From assembly GCA_016840285.1 (NCBI GenBank), contig JAEOSR010000090.1:1-64000 (forward strand): a DNA stretch of 64,000 bases, read 5' to 3'. Position 1 is the first letter of the stretch; each line of letters starts with the position of its first letter. Positions 1 through 8,650 of the stretch are shown here, piece by piece. This DNA comes from Candidatus Hodarchaeota archaeon (GTDB lineage: Archaea; Asgardarchaeota; Heimdallarchaeia; Hodarchaeales; Hodarchaeaceae). The notes beneath the pieces were generated by a model that was not told where the DNA came from, did not search any database, and was given only the letters and a program-made list of their open reading frames with translations. Both the position numbers and the translations under genes were made by a program.

Positions 1-2
1 TA

Positions 3-188
3 ATTAAGATCATAGTTCAATCCGAGACAATCCAAACTACGATGACATCTCACTCATCTACTGTTAAATCTAGCACTTCCTCCTCTTCAAGATCGATACC
101 AGGCATGTCTGGTGTTATTGTTATCTGCATTTTCGTCATACTGATAATGATGAAAAAAAAGTCCTTATCTAGATTTTTAAAGAAGTGA
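3..188 (+). CDS. C-terminal end of a membrane-anchored surface protein (partial)
   Basis: An open frame enters from the left edge and stops at 186-188; only about 61 residues are visible. They form a Ser/Thr-rich stalk, a PGMSG motif, a hydrophobic segment of about 15 residues (VIVICIFVILI) and a basic tail ending FLKK. This is the plan of an extracellular protein held by a C-terminal membrane helix, similar in layout to archaeal PGF-CTERM tails. The globular part lies outside the window, so the function is unknown. Two other proteins here (16997-20488 and 28994-30226) end in a comparable way. Confidence 0.6.
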   Translation: MKIIVQSETIQTTMTSHSSTVKSSTSSSSRSIPGMSGVIVICIFVILIMMKKKSLSRFLKK

Positions 189-224
189 AAATTCATGTGA
201 TTAATCTGAAAAGGAGGAAAAGAT

Positions 225-350
225 TTGAGAAAATTCTATTCACACAAATATTCGGTATTTGTTTTCTGTGTTGTTTTGTTTACCTTAAGTTCAACACTAA
301 GAGGAGGTAGGTCTTCTACGAATTCTCTTGTCTTTTTTGTTCTATATTAG
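225..350 (+). pseudogene. short signal-peptide ORF, probably a truncated secreted protein
   Basis: A TTG-started frame of 41 codons begins 36 bases after the preceding stop. A strong Shine-Dalgarno-like run (AAGGAGGAAA, 211-220) sits just upstream. The peptide starts MRKF, then has a hydrophobic stretch (YSVFVFCVVLFTLSS) like a signal peptide, and stops 17 residues later. A good ribosome site and export signal on so short a product suggest the front end of a decayed secreted-protein gene, perhaps a second gene of the upstream operon. A genuine small membrane peptide is the alternative. The bases from 351 to 530 show no convincing continuation. Confidence 0.3.
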
Positions 351-530
351 AACAAATTTTTTCTATAAATAGCTTTTGATTTTTCAATTAAGAGATTCAT
401 CTTTTAATCTTTCGTCAGAAAACTAGTGGGAGGGTTGATAGCTTAGGTAATTCCTGCATTTGTAGAGAGATTTCTGGTGTTATGTCACGATTCTCACGAG
501 CAAAGAAGCACTATCATTGAGAAGTTCGGA

Positions 531-1124
531 CTACTTTTTTCTTGAAAAATAGTTCACATCTAACCAGCCAAAGAAAATCCCCCCCAACAATCCGAATAAA
601 TGGGCGATGAAATTAGTATCCTGGCCGATTGTAATCAGAAAGAAGATGATTAGCATATATTGCGATTGTCGTCTTTCATGCTTTGCTTTCCCTTGTACTA
701 AGTAATAGATTATTCCTAGAAGCCCAAAAATTGCTCCTGATGATCCAACTGAATTCATGGGAATTGCTAGCAAGAACCAGCAGAGTGATGCCACATTTCC
801 GACAAATCCACAAAAAAGAAATCCGATGATTAGGAAGGGAGTTGATTTCAATTCTTCTACCCTGATCCCAAAGATAATCAAGAACAAAACATTTGAGGTA
901 AGATGAACAAGATTCGCATGAATGAACATTGCGCTAAATAGACGATAAATTTCCCCTTGTAATACTTTTTCATTCTCTCCTAATTGCTTTAAAACTTCTG
1001 GAGATTGAATAAACAGATCATATGGAAAGAGTACCATTCCTGCGATATATATTATTATTAATGAAATAACTAAGAATACCGTTCCGGGAAACGTGAGTAA
1101 GCTTTCTGAAAAATCATTCTTCAT
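531..1124 (-). CDS. rhomboid family intramembrane serine protease
   Basis: A 197-residue polytopic membrane protein with the rhomboid signature. ERLFSAMF-type loop sequence is followed by HANLVHLTSN (His74 and Asn78 of the oxyanion region), the nucleophile motif GSSGAIFG (Ser129) and the catalytic AHLFG (His175). About six membrane helices fit the core rhomboid fold, with no extra soluble domain. Rhomboids cut single-pass membrane proteins within the membrane. The tail-anchored surface proteins in this window are conceivable substrates, but that is inference. It stands alone on the minus strand. Confidence 0.9.
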   Translation of the reverse strand: MKNDFSESLLTFPGTVFLVISLIIIYIAGMVLFPYDLFIQSPEVLKQLGENEKVLQGEIYRLFSAMFIHANLVHLTSNVLFLIIFGIRVEELKSTPFLIIGFLFCGFVGNVASLCWFLLAIPMNSVGSSGAIFGLLGIIYYLVQGKAKHERRQSQYMLIIFFLITIGQDTNFIAHLFGLLGGIFFGWLDVNYFSRKK

Positions 1125-1397
1125 TTTAGTTGATCACAACTGTTTAATTATGGATGTGTAAGGTTCCATCTAAGATATCCTCTGCGGATAAGATTACTGA
1201 CAAAGCTATCTTTTTAATATTTCACAGAAAATTTTCAAGAGATCTTCTTTTTTAGAGGAGTTTAATTTTTTGGAAATTCATCTTTTCTTTGAGTAAGGCC
1301 GTTCAAAAGGAAAAAGTCAATCGGATGGATGTTATGTTAGATAATACAGGATTATCTATCACAAAATTTATTTAATCCTTGAACTAATCAAAGAGAT

Positions 1398-2339
1398 ATG
1401 GCATTTAAGAAAGCGGGCAAATCTAAGAGACCTATCCATACATATTCTATTGTAGCTAGAGACCAAAAAACAGGAGAAATGGGAGTAGGAGTACAAAGTC
1501 ACTGGTTTTCAGTCGGGGGTCTTGTCTCATGGGGAGAAGCAGGAGTTGGGGTGGTGGCCACTCAATCGTTTATCAACAAGTCGTTCGGATTACGTGGTTT
1601 GGAACTATTAAAACAAGGCAAATCTCCACAAGAAGCACTTGAAATCCTGTTGTCCACAGATGATGAAAAAGATGTTAGACAAGTAGCCATTCTGGATCGA
1701 GATGGGAGAATAGCCACACATACAGGAATGAAATGTATTAAACACGCGAGTCATCGACTAGGGGATAATTTTTCAGTTCAAGCGAACATGATGCTAACCG
1801 ATAATGTATGCACTGCTATTGCTGAAGTTTTTCAGAATTCTAAGGAATTATCCTTGCCAGAACGGATAATTAAAAGTCTCGAGGCAGCAGAATCTGTGGG
1901 AGGAGATATCAGAGGAAAACAATCAGCTGCATTATTGGTAGTTAGAGGGCAAGTAGCTGAAAATAAGTGGGAGGATCCATGGATTGATCTCAGAGTAGAG
2001 GATCATGTTGAACCATTAAAAGAATTAAACCGATTAATGAGATTAAAGCGAGCATATGAGCATATGAATAATGCTGATAGATTTCTGGAAAAGGGGGATG
2101 TAGATAAGGCCTTAGATGAATATAATGCCGCCCAAGAGATGTGTCCAGACAATCTCGAGATGAAATATTGGACAGCTGTATCGTTAGCTAATACACATAA
2201 TATAACACAAGCATTATCGTTGTTTAAAGAAATATTTAAGCAAAATGAAAATTGGCGTATATTTACGGAAAGATTACCTGAAGTAGGATTCCTGAATGTA
2301 AAAGAAGAAGAATTACAAAAAATCTTAGAAGTAAGATGA
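1398..2339 (+). CDS. DUF1028 (Ntn-hydrolase-like) protein with C-terminal TPR-like region
   Basis: Residues 13-205 match the DUF1028 family: THTYSIVARD-like opening, GEMGVGVQS, WGEAGVGVVATQ, and the HTGMKCIKHASH...VQANMM block (108-132). The family has a predicted Ntn-hydrolase fold; its substrate is not established. Residues about 215-300 form helical hairpins (GDVDKALDEYNAAQEMCPDN) typical of tetratricopeptide repeats, so the protein probably binds a partner through this end. The 14 residues before the conserved opening are lysine-rich; if the family relies on a processed N-terminus, this extension would have to be removed. Single gene with no operon partner. Confidence 0.82.
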   Translation: MAFKKAGKSKRPIHTYSIVARDQKTGEMGVGVQSHWFSVGGLVSWGEAGVGVVATQSFINKSFGLRGLELLKQGKSPQEALEILLSTDDEKDVRQVAILDRDGRIATHTGMKCIKHASHRLGDNFSVQANMMLTDNVCTAIAEVFQNSKELSLPERIIKSLEAAESVGGDIRGKQSAALLVVRGQVAENKWEDPWIDLRVEDHVEPLKELNRLMRLKRAYEHMNNADRFLEKGDVDKALDEYNAAQEMCPDNLEMKYWTAVSLANTHNITQALSLFKEIFKQNENWRIFTERLPEVGFLNVKEEELQKILEVR

Positions 2340-2620
2340 TCATTCATACTGTTTTTTAGTAATAAGTTCTATGGTTCTTATCACCTAATTGATCTATGCT
2401 TAATTCTGTCAGTGGTATTATCTGACTCTTTTTTTGGAAGTAAAACAAGAGTACACAGACCTCTCAGTGATAGATTTGAATTGAAAGAAGGAATGATACA
2501 AAGTTTACAGCTTTGGAATGAAAACGCTTAAATATTTCTACAATTCAAAAATACAAAAAATATTGGTAGTGAGAGAAATAAAATATCTTTCAATTTTCTT
2601 TTTGAAGGATATGAAAAATA

Positions 2621-3232
2621 ATGCCAAAATCTATCCTTAGAGCTAAAATATTATTAATCGGAGATGGAGGAGTGGGCAAAAGCTCATTTCGTCGAGCTTG
2701 GCTTGGTGAAACCTTCCGAGCACAGTATATTATGACTCTTGGAGCGGATTTTGCAGCTAAAGAAATTACCCTCTTCTATTCTCCAACGGACACCCATTTC
2801 ACAATTAAATATCAAATTTGGGATCTTGCGGGACAGCCCCGGTTTAAAGTTGTTAGTGATCTTTATTACCGGGGTGCTGTTGGGGCACTTTGTTTTTTTG
2901 ATATCACAAATCATGATTCCTACGCGAATCTTATGAATTGGATAAGTTCTTATTGGAACCTAAACGGTGAGGGAAAACGACCTCTTTTGATTATAGGGGC
3001 CAAAAATGATCTTCGTAACCATCCTAATTTTCCAGATCCAGTGCCAACCCAACATGGGCTTGACTTCGCTGATAAATTGACAAAAAGTGTTCAAGGAACT
3101 CATGAATTTAGTACTTATTATGTCGAGACTTCTGCTAAAAAAAACATTAATGTAGAGAAGGCTTTTCAACTGTTAGGCACTGAAATTATTAAACTGTATT
3201 ATCAAATGGTAAAGCCTATCTTTCACAAATGA
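2621..3232 (+). CDS. Ras/Rab-like small GTPase
   Basis: A 203-residue single-domain G protein. P-loop GDGGVGKS (14-21), switch I threonine near residue 39 (YIMTLGADF), switch II WDLAGQPRF (67-75, Gln72 equivalent to Ras Gln61), G4 GAKND (126-130) and G5 ETSAK (169-173) are all present. WDLAGQ followed by YYRGAVGALCFFDIT is characteristic of Rab-type members. The G4 motif reads AKND where NKxD is usual. There is no C-terminal cysteine, so no prenylation site; membrane attachment would need another route. Eukaryote-like GTPases of this kind are abundant in Asgard archaea. Its regulator and effector are not apparent from the neighbours. Confidence 0.92.
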   Translation: MPKSILRAKILLIGDGGVGKSSFRRAWLGETFRAQYIMTLGADFAAKEITLFYSPTDTHFTIKYQIWDLAGQPRFKVVSDLYYRGAVGALCFFDITNHDSYANLMNWISSYWNLNGEGKRPLLIIGAKNDLRNHPNFPDPVPTQHGLDFADKLTKSVQGTHEFSTYYVETSAKKNINVEKAFQLLGTEIIKLYYQMVKPIFHK

Positions 3233-3321
3233 GTATCTTTTGCATTGATTACTTCTTTTACTTAACACTCAAAAATTTTTCTTGTGATTAGATTCTTATG
3301 GATGTTTCTTTGATAGAAAGG

Positions 3322-3329
3322 TATAAAAG
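3322..3329 (+). promoter_or_regulatory. TATA box upstream of the winged-helix gene
   Basis: TATAAAAG lies 45-52 bases before the GTG start at 3374, in an otherwise gene-free gap. The match to the archaeal TATA element is good, and it would place transcription start about 20-25 bases before the coding region. No test of activity is possible here. Confidence 0.45.
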
Positions 3330-3373
3330 CAGAATTAAATATTAGTCTAATGGAGATAGATAAATATTGAAAA

Positions 3374-4009
3374 GTGTTTAAAATGTCTAATTGGAGATTA
3401 GATTATTCATTGTTCCAACAAATTTTCGCAAATGAGTACAGCCTCAAAATTTTAGCTTTGACCTTCCAGAGGAAGAATGCAGTTTGCGCAGCAGACATTT
3501 CTAAACTTTTAGACATTCATATAAGTACAGCAAAGAAATATCTTCACCTACTAGCAGAAAACAATTTCCTAAAGAGTGAACAATACCCTCACAGGCCTGG
3601 GAAGCCAACTTTCTACTCTCTTCTTGTGGATAGAATCAATATTTCCCTTGATCTATCAGAAATTACCGAAACAATGGATGTACCACCTATTTCAGACAAC
3701 ATTCCCAACCCCCAGATTCGAGAAAATTCCAATTTAGCTCCAAGAGTTCAATTTCACTTAGATAACAAAGATATAGTTAATGAAATTTCTGTTAAGGTAC
3801 GAACTAAAGCAAAAAAGACAATTGGCTATAAAATCAGTTTAAATGAAACAGAAAGTCAGTTTATGAAGTATATCCCCCATCCCACCATGGAACCAGAACT
3901 ATTCTTAGATATCTGCACAAAAGCTGGTATCTCTGACTATTATTCAATAAAGGAAGCCTATCTCTTTGCTGAGAAGCTTATGAAATATGATATTATCCAC
4001 TTTTCATAA
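3374..4009 (+). CDS. winged-helix DNA-binding protein
   Basis: 211 residues. Residues 12-80 form a winged helix-turn-helix (FANEYSLKILALTF ... ADISKLLDIHISTAKKYLHLLAENNFL ... GKPTFYSL), the ArsR/MarR-like layout used by many archaeal regulators. The remaining 130 residues are polar and match nothing I recognise. The start is the GTG at 3374 or the ATG at 3383. A membrane protein begins 12 bases after its stop on the same strand, so the two are probably co-transcribed and may form a sensor-regulator pair. Confidence 0.65.
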   Translation: MFKMSNWRLDYSLFQQIFANEYSLKILALTFQRKNAVCAADISKLLDIHISTAKKYLHLLAENNFLKSEQYPHRPGKPTFYSLLVDRINISLDLSEITETMDVPPISDNIPNPQIRENSNLAPRVQFHLDNKDIVNEISVKVRTKAKKTIGYKISLNETESQFMKYIPHPTMEPELFLDICTKAGISDYYSIKEAYLFAEKLMKYDIIHFS

Positions 4010-4021
4010 ATCAAGAACTGA

Positions 4022-5038
4022 ATGATCAGCACATTGGTGTTAAATATGAACAGAAGTGAACAATTAGTAAGTAAACGATTTGAAAAGTTCCAAAGAGAAT
4101 ATCGAAAGCAATCGTATGTGGCAATTACCGTTTGGATTCTCATAATAGCTGTGTTAACTATTTTAATTTATTGGAATCAATTAAATGGTAGCTTCTCATC
4201 CCTGAGAGGATTAATCATGTCATTCTTTTATGCAATAGTATTAGTCAACCTATATATTAATATTCCATTCTTAATTGTATTGATAATCATATATCTGAGA
4301 GCTAGAAGCCAAAATTATTTGTTTCAGCTTATCCCAAATTTTGGATTACAACTCTTGATTATTCTGACAGCATTATCAAATTTCATCCAGCTCGATGAGA
4401 ATGATCCATTAATGCCTATTTATATCAGCTTTTTACTCGTTCTAGTATTTTTAGAAATGATTTTCCTTTATTGGTATGTTCGTAGCGTGAGGGAAAATCG
4501 AAAGCCAATTTTTTTCTGGACTTTCTACCAAGATTCGCTTGCAGCATACTCTTCAACTGTATTATCACAACATGCTCTTAACATTATTGAAGAGGAAGAT
4601 GGTTATTCCCAGCGGCCGTTCTTTCTATCATTCTCGGAGCTTGGGGGATATTTCAAAGATTCAGACTCCGTTAAGGATAAAATGTTAGAATATGCATTGT
4701 TCTTAACCGAGAGAAGCGAGCTAATTGGTTGGGATGTCTCTGAAAACCAAATTGTTCTATATCCACGTGTTTTATTAGGAAAATATAGTCCGGGAATTGG
4801 TTTAACTTTTCTTTGGCGACTAATGTTTAGGGTATTAAAGAAAAATTTAACTTATTTAAGGCTTGATTTTGATTCTCAGGAAATCAGTTTGAAAGTAGCG
4901 GAAGAAGATTATCATCTTTTAAGTGAGGTAACTTATCATTTATTGGGAATTCAAGTGCTAAACCATTTTAAGAGCTCAATTCTTGCGTTTATTTCTGGAG
5001 ACAGAGAGGAGGCGTTTTCAGCATTATTTCCATTGTGA
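4022..5038 (+). CDS. membrane protein of unknown function
   Basis: 338 residues. The first 160 hold about five hydrophobic helices (for example AITVWILIIAVLTILIYW and FLIVLIIIYLRA). The last 180 form a soluble domain with no motif I recognise. The gene follows the winged-helix gene by 12 bases and probably shares its transcript. An internal ATG at codon 9 is an alternative start. Function not assigned. Confidence 0.6.
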   Translation: MISTLVLNMNRSEQLVSKRFEKFQREYRKQSYVAITVWILIIAVLTILIYWNQLNGSFSSLRGLIMSFFYAIVLVNLYINIPFLIVLIIIYLRARSQNYLFQLIPNFGLQLLIILTALSNFIQLDENDPLMPIYISFLLVLVFLEMIFLYWYVRSVRENRKPIFFWTFYQDSLAAYSSTVLSQHALNIIEEEDGYSQRPFFLSFSELGGYFKDSDSVKDKMLEYALFLTERSELIGWDVSENQIVLYPRVLLGKYSPGIGLTFLWRLMFRVLKKNLTYLRLDFDSQEISLKVAEEDYHLLSEVTYHLLGIQVLNHFKSSILAFISGDREEAFSALFPL

Positions 5039-5051
5039 ATTTCATCATTTC

Positions 5052-5843
5052 TTAGGGTACTACATTCGAACTACTAAAGAATGAGGTGATGTTTATCAAA
5101 CTTGTATCAGATGTCCAGATAGCGTAAACATCAGTAGAGTTCCAATTGGACACAGATAGTAAGTAATTTTGATCAATCATTAAATAAAAGCAATCACAGC
5201 ATTTTTGACAAATGGTTAATGGTAGTTCGGGGATTCGACTTGATTCCTCTTTTAATTTCTTAATTGACATTTGACACAATCCGGCATTTATCCCCATTCC
5301 AGCATTTAGTAATTCTAATAAAACAGATTCAAACTCAAAATAGAGTTTGTAATTGGGAAAACGAATCAGAATCTCCTTCTCAACTTTTGATAGCTCATAA
5401 TGGATTTTATTGATGATATTCTTTCTTCCTTTTACGATCAACGCCACAGCCGATGGAATAGAGACAATAGATTCAAACAAAGGAGTCAATCGAAGATTAA
5501 GCTCCTTGATAGCGTTCTTTTTTTGATTGAAATCGTTATCCAAACGTTCTTGGAGGTTCTGTAGTCCTTCTGCTAATGGTACGACCATATAAAGCTTTGG
5601 AGTCGAAGTTTGAATCATAATAAGCCCAATTTGTTCTAATTCTGTCAATATACTATAGATTCTAGAATCTTTTACTCCTGTTGCTTTGCAAAGATCACCA
5701 GCTGTGGACTCTTTGACCTTCACTAACTCTAGATATACGCGTGCTTGAGGTAGCGAAAAACCTACTGTTGTCATCAAGTTTAATAGTTGTTCGGGATGTG
5801 AGTCTTTATGTAAATCAGATCTATCAGATTTAACGTATGTCAA
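5052..5843 (-). CDS. TrmB-family transcriptional regulator
   Basis: 263 residues. An N-terminal winged helix (LMTTVGFSLPQARVYLELVKVKES...CKATGVKDSRIYSILTELEQIGLI, about 23-78) is followed by a charged coiled segment and a C-terminal sensor-like domain. This is the TrmB pattern; family members bind DNA and usually sense sugars or other small molecules through the C-terminal part. The ligand here is unknown. It converges with the membrane-protein gene ending at 5038. An inverted repeat just upstream (5873-5888) could be its own operator. Confidence 0.8.
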   Translation of the reverse strand: MTYVKSDRSDLHKDSHPEQLLNLMTTVGFSLPQARVYLELVKVKESTAGDLCKATGVKDSRIYSILTELEQIGLIMIQTSTPKLYMVVPLAEGLQNLQERLDNDFNQKKNAIKELNLRLTPLFESIVSIPSAVALIVKGRKNIINKIHYELSKVEKEILIRFPNYKLYFEFESVLLELLNAGMGINAGLCQMSIKKLKEESSRIPELPLTICQKCCDCFYLMIDQNYLLSVSNWNSTDVYAIWTSDTSLINITSFFSSSNVVP

Positions 5844-5872
5844 AGTTCTTTCCTGTTCCTTCGCGTTTTTCT

Positions 5873-5888
5873 ACTAACTACTATTAGT
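5873..5888 (-). promoter_or_regulatory. inverted repeat, possible TrmB operator
   Basis: ACTAA, six bases, then TTAGT: a perfect 5-base inverted repeat 30 bases before the TrmB gene start. An AT-rich TATA-like stretch (TTATAATTAT on the plus strand, near 5909) lies further upstream. Position between promoter and start suits autoregulation. The repeat is short, so chance occurrence cannot be excluded. Confidence 0.25.
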
Positions 5889-6021
5889 GGTGAGAAGAAT
5901 GAGCTTATAATTATTTGGATTCTCACAATAATCAGATCCAAGAGGGTAACAATCATCCTTTCATGGTTGATTTGTTGAAATTTATCTCATATATCAATGA
6001 TTTTCAATAAAAATATTATAG

Positions 6022-6639
6022 ATGTGTTTAGAAGTGAAAAAACGAGAATTGTTTAATAAAATGTTTGAAAGTGGCATTCCCTATGAGGAATACACCAAAA
6101 AAAGCGATAAACATGTAGAAAGAATGAAAGACAGTTGGTCTATCAGTGAAAAGGAAGTAAATAAACTATCTCAGGTTCAGATCTCCCGATTAAACGAAGA
6201 ATTACATGTCCTTTGTATTGCTGAGTCTTGGTGTGGTGACTGTGCAAATGGGGTACCTGTTATAGCGAAACTTGCTGAAGAACTAGACAATTGGGATTTC
6301 CGAATTGCTTCTCGTGATAGTTTTACGGAAGATATAAAGGATTTTTATACAACTGCTGGAAGAAAGAAAATCCCTTTAGTTATTTTTGCTGATGAAGAGG
6401 GAGATGAAATAATGCGATGGGTTGAGAGACCAACGCGTAGTTATCGTTTACTAGGCATGCTACGTGATCAAAATCTTTCAAAGGAAGAGTTTCTAGAACA
6501 ATATAAGGCTCTCAATGAATTTAAACCTCCAAGTATCTCTCAAGAAATTCTTCGTGAGTTAATTACTATTGCAGAAAAAGCTTCTTCGATAGTCCATCTT
6601 AACTCACCTCAAAGAAAACCGAAATTATTGGTTCATTGA
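6022..6639 (+). CDS. thioredoxin-like protein with WCGDC motif
   Basis: 205 residues. The central part carries VLCIAESWCGDCANGVPVIAKLAEE with the redox motif WCGDC at 70-74, then a beta-strand/helix pattern and KKIPLVIFADEEG with the cis-proline position after the Ile-Pro. This matches the Thioredoxin_9-type family, whose members are cytoplasmic thiol-disulfide or bacilliredoxin-like proteins. No signal peptide is seen, so it should act in the cytoplasm. Its reductant and partner are unknown. It is a single gene. Confidence 0.8.
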   Translation: MCLEVKKRELFNKMFESGIPYEEYTKKSDKHVERMKDSWSISEKEVNKLSQVQISRLNEELHVLCIAESWCGDCANGVPVIAKLAEELDNWDFRIASRDSFTEDIKDFYTTAGRKKIPLVIFADEEGDEIMRWVERPTRSYRLLGMLRDQNLSKEEFLEQYKALNEFKPPSISQEILRELITIAEKASSIVHLNSPQRKPKLLVH

Positions 6640-6775
6640 CATTCTAATTCTATTTTTTTCAAGCAAATTCCCAGATGTTGTTAATAAGTTTGGGGAGACG
6701 TTTTCTAAAAGGATTGCTTTTTAATGAGTCAAAGTCACAATTATGTATCAATAATCCTACTCTATTTGAAAGTGA

Positions 6776-7573
6776 GTGGTTTATCTCAAAATGAACATCT
6801 TAGTCATATACAGCTTAACTCTACTGACTATGATTCGAATAATGGGGGTAGTGGTTTCGCTCGACTTTTTTTTAAAACAAAGAGAAGAAAGATTTCTGAT
6901 TTTTACTTTTGGCTGGATTTTATGGGTTATCACAGGAGTATTACCAATTTTATCAGGTTTAGTAGAAAACAAAGAATTTGCTGACTTTTTAATACTATTG
7001 AATAGTTTAATCACACCATTTGGCACATTGTTTATCATTCTTGGAATTATACTTTATATTAGACCTATTTCTCTGAAGGTACAATTAACCTTACCACTTC
7101 TTCTTCTCTTTGGACAAATCATTTTAATATTAATTATTGGGGAAGGACTAGCAGGGCAATTAACATTAACGTTCTTTTTCTTCTTGACATGGGGATTAAT
7201 ACTTTTGGGGGTCATTAAGCGTAGGGAAATTAGAAAGTACCTTGCTAGAAGTATCATTTGGTATTATATCACCATAGGAATGTTTGTCTTGATGACAATG
7301 ATCATAGTTTTCAATACTATAAGAAGGGAATCTTTTGGATTATATCAATCTAACGATGTTATGGCTATTTTAGTAAATTATACCATGGGTATTGTACTTA
7401 CAGCTTTAATAATCGTATTATTCATTCATACAGAACAGAGTCTCTCATCTAAAGAGCTTCAAACCAGTGAAGAACGATATAGGACCCTGTATGAGACGAC
7501 TAGAGTAGGTTTAGTCACCTCTCTTCTTGATGGAAATATTATCGCTGCCAATCCAGCAGGGCAACAATTTTAG
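6776..7573 (+). CDS. sensor histidine kinase, N-terminal part (frameshifted gene)
   Basis: 265 residues up to an early stop. About seven hydrophobic helices (residues 1-220) resemble the 7TM sensor part of archaeal histidine kinases. A PAS domain opening follows (SEERYRTLYETTRVGLVTS...NIIAANPAGQQF) and is cut by TAG at 7571-7573. Moving back one frame at 7570 continues the same PAS domain directly (LGYTRSEELVGKNAI) into the kinase half at 7663-8535. One T missing from a T-run explains the break. GTG at 6776 or ATG at 6791 can start it. Whether the gene is truly broken or misread cannot be decided here. Confidence 0.75.
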   Translation: MVYLKMNILVIYSLTLLTMIRIMGVVVSLDFFLKQREERFLIFTFGWILWVITGVLPILSGLVENKEFADFLILLNSLITPFGTLFIILGIILYIRPISLKVQLTLPLLLLFGQIILILIIGEGLAGQLTLTFFFFLTWGLILLGVIKRREIRKYLARSIIWYYITIGMFVLMTMIIVFNTIRRESFGLYQSNDVMAILVNYTMGIVLTALIIVLFIHTEQSLSSKELQTSEERYRTLYETTRVGLVTSLLDGNIIAANPAGQQF

Positions 7574-7662
7574 GTTATACCCGCTCTGAGGAACTAGTTG
7601 GTAAAAATGCGATCTCTCTATACCAAGATCCTAACCAACGGAAGTTAATTCTGGAACAGTTA

Positions 7663-8535
7663 ATGAAAACGAAGTTCGTTGATAATTATGAATTAGTCCT
7701 AAAGAAGAAAGACGGGACTCAATCTCATACATTAGTTAGCGTGAGTTTTCAACCGAATAAAGACATGAATGCTTCACTCCTTGAATGGGTGTTCAGAGAC
7801 ATTACAGAACGCAAAGAAGTCGAAAAAACAGAAAAAGAACTTACTGATCGCAGAAGGAGATTTATCGAGACCACATCACACGAATTGCGCACTCCTTTAA
7901 CCACTATTAAAGGATTTGTAGAATTTCTTCAGTATCATGCTAACGATCTTCCTCAAGATCGTACTAACAAAAGCTTTGACTATATTCATAAGAATATTTC
8001 ACGCTTAGACCGTTTAATTACAGATGTCTCTGACCTGTCAAAGATTGAAAGAGAGAGTTTTCAAATCGAAAAGCACCTAAAGAATTTTTGTAACTTTCTC
8101 AATGAGGTTATGCAAGCATATAAAACCCTGTTAGGAGAAAAGTTTGAGTTCCACCCCTGTGGAGAAACGTATCTCCCAGTAGAAATCGATGTTGAGCGAC
8201 TCCAGCAAGTCTTTGATAATGTGATAGATAATGCCATTAAACACAGTCCCAAAGAAAGCTTACACATAGATATGCGTGTACACACTCTTCCTCACTTGGT
8301 TCGAATAACTATCACGGATAATGGAGCAGGAATTGAGACTCATAACTTAGAACGAATTTTTGAACCTTTTGTGTCTCTTGGAACAAAGTACTCTGTAAAA
8401 GGAGCAGGGATTGGATTATATTTGTGTAGAATTATTGTTGAACAGCACGGTGGAACAATCATAGCACAGAGTAAGGGCCAAGATCAAGGTACAACTTTTC
8501 TAATCGAGCTACCTCTAGAAAATTCTGATTCTTGA
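7663..8535 (+). CDS. sensor histidine kinase, catalytic part (frameshifted gene)
   Basis: 290 residues that continue the protein begun at 6776; the readable frame extends back to 7570. The end of a PAS domain is followed by the dimerisation/phosphoacceptor motif TSHELRTPLTTIKGF (His73 of this part), the N-box DNVIDNAIKHSP, the G1 box ITDNGAGI and the G2 box GAGIGLYLCRIIVEQHGG. All catalytic motifs are intact. Such kinases phosphorylate themselves on His and pass the phosphate to a receiver protein; no response-regulator gene is adjacent. With the frame restored the whole kinase would be about 586 residues. Confidence 0.85.
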   Translation: MKTKFVDNYELVLKKKDGTQSHTLVSVSFQPNKDMNASLLEWVFRDITERKEVEKTEKELTDRRRRFIETTSHELRTPLTTIKGFVEFLQYHANDLPQDRTNKSFDYIHKNISRLDRLITDVSDLSKIERESFQIEKHLKNFCNFLNEVMQAYKTLLGEKFEFHPCGETYLPVEIDVERLQQVFDNVIDNAIKHSPKESLHIDMRVHTLPHLVRITITDNGAGIETHNLERIFEPFVSLGTKYSVKGAGIGLYLCRIIVEQHGGTIIAQSKGQDQGTTFLIELPLENSDS

Positions 8536-8650
8536 TCTGTTGTACCATTTTTATTAATTGGAGATTTCATTAATCGTAATAAACCAAAAGATAAATTATT
8601 TTTGATATGTTCTGAATTATTAGATCTCTGTTTTTTGTGGAGTCCCTTTA

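Noticed and set aside
415..510. Minus-strand frame reading FARENRDITPEISLQMQEL
   Set aside because: It looks protein-like but is only 31 codons, has no start, and I could not tie it to a family.
2003..2347. Minus-strand ORF of 114 codons inside the DUF1028 gene
   Set aside because: It is the antisense shadow of a well-supported gene; composition is Ser/Asn-rich and matches no family.
6724..6984. 86-codon plus-strand ORF at the histidine kinase start
   Set aside because: Out of frame with the kinase membrane part; low-complexity and stops inside the gene.
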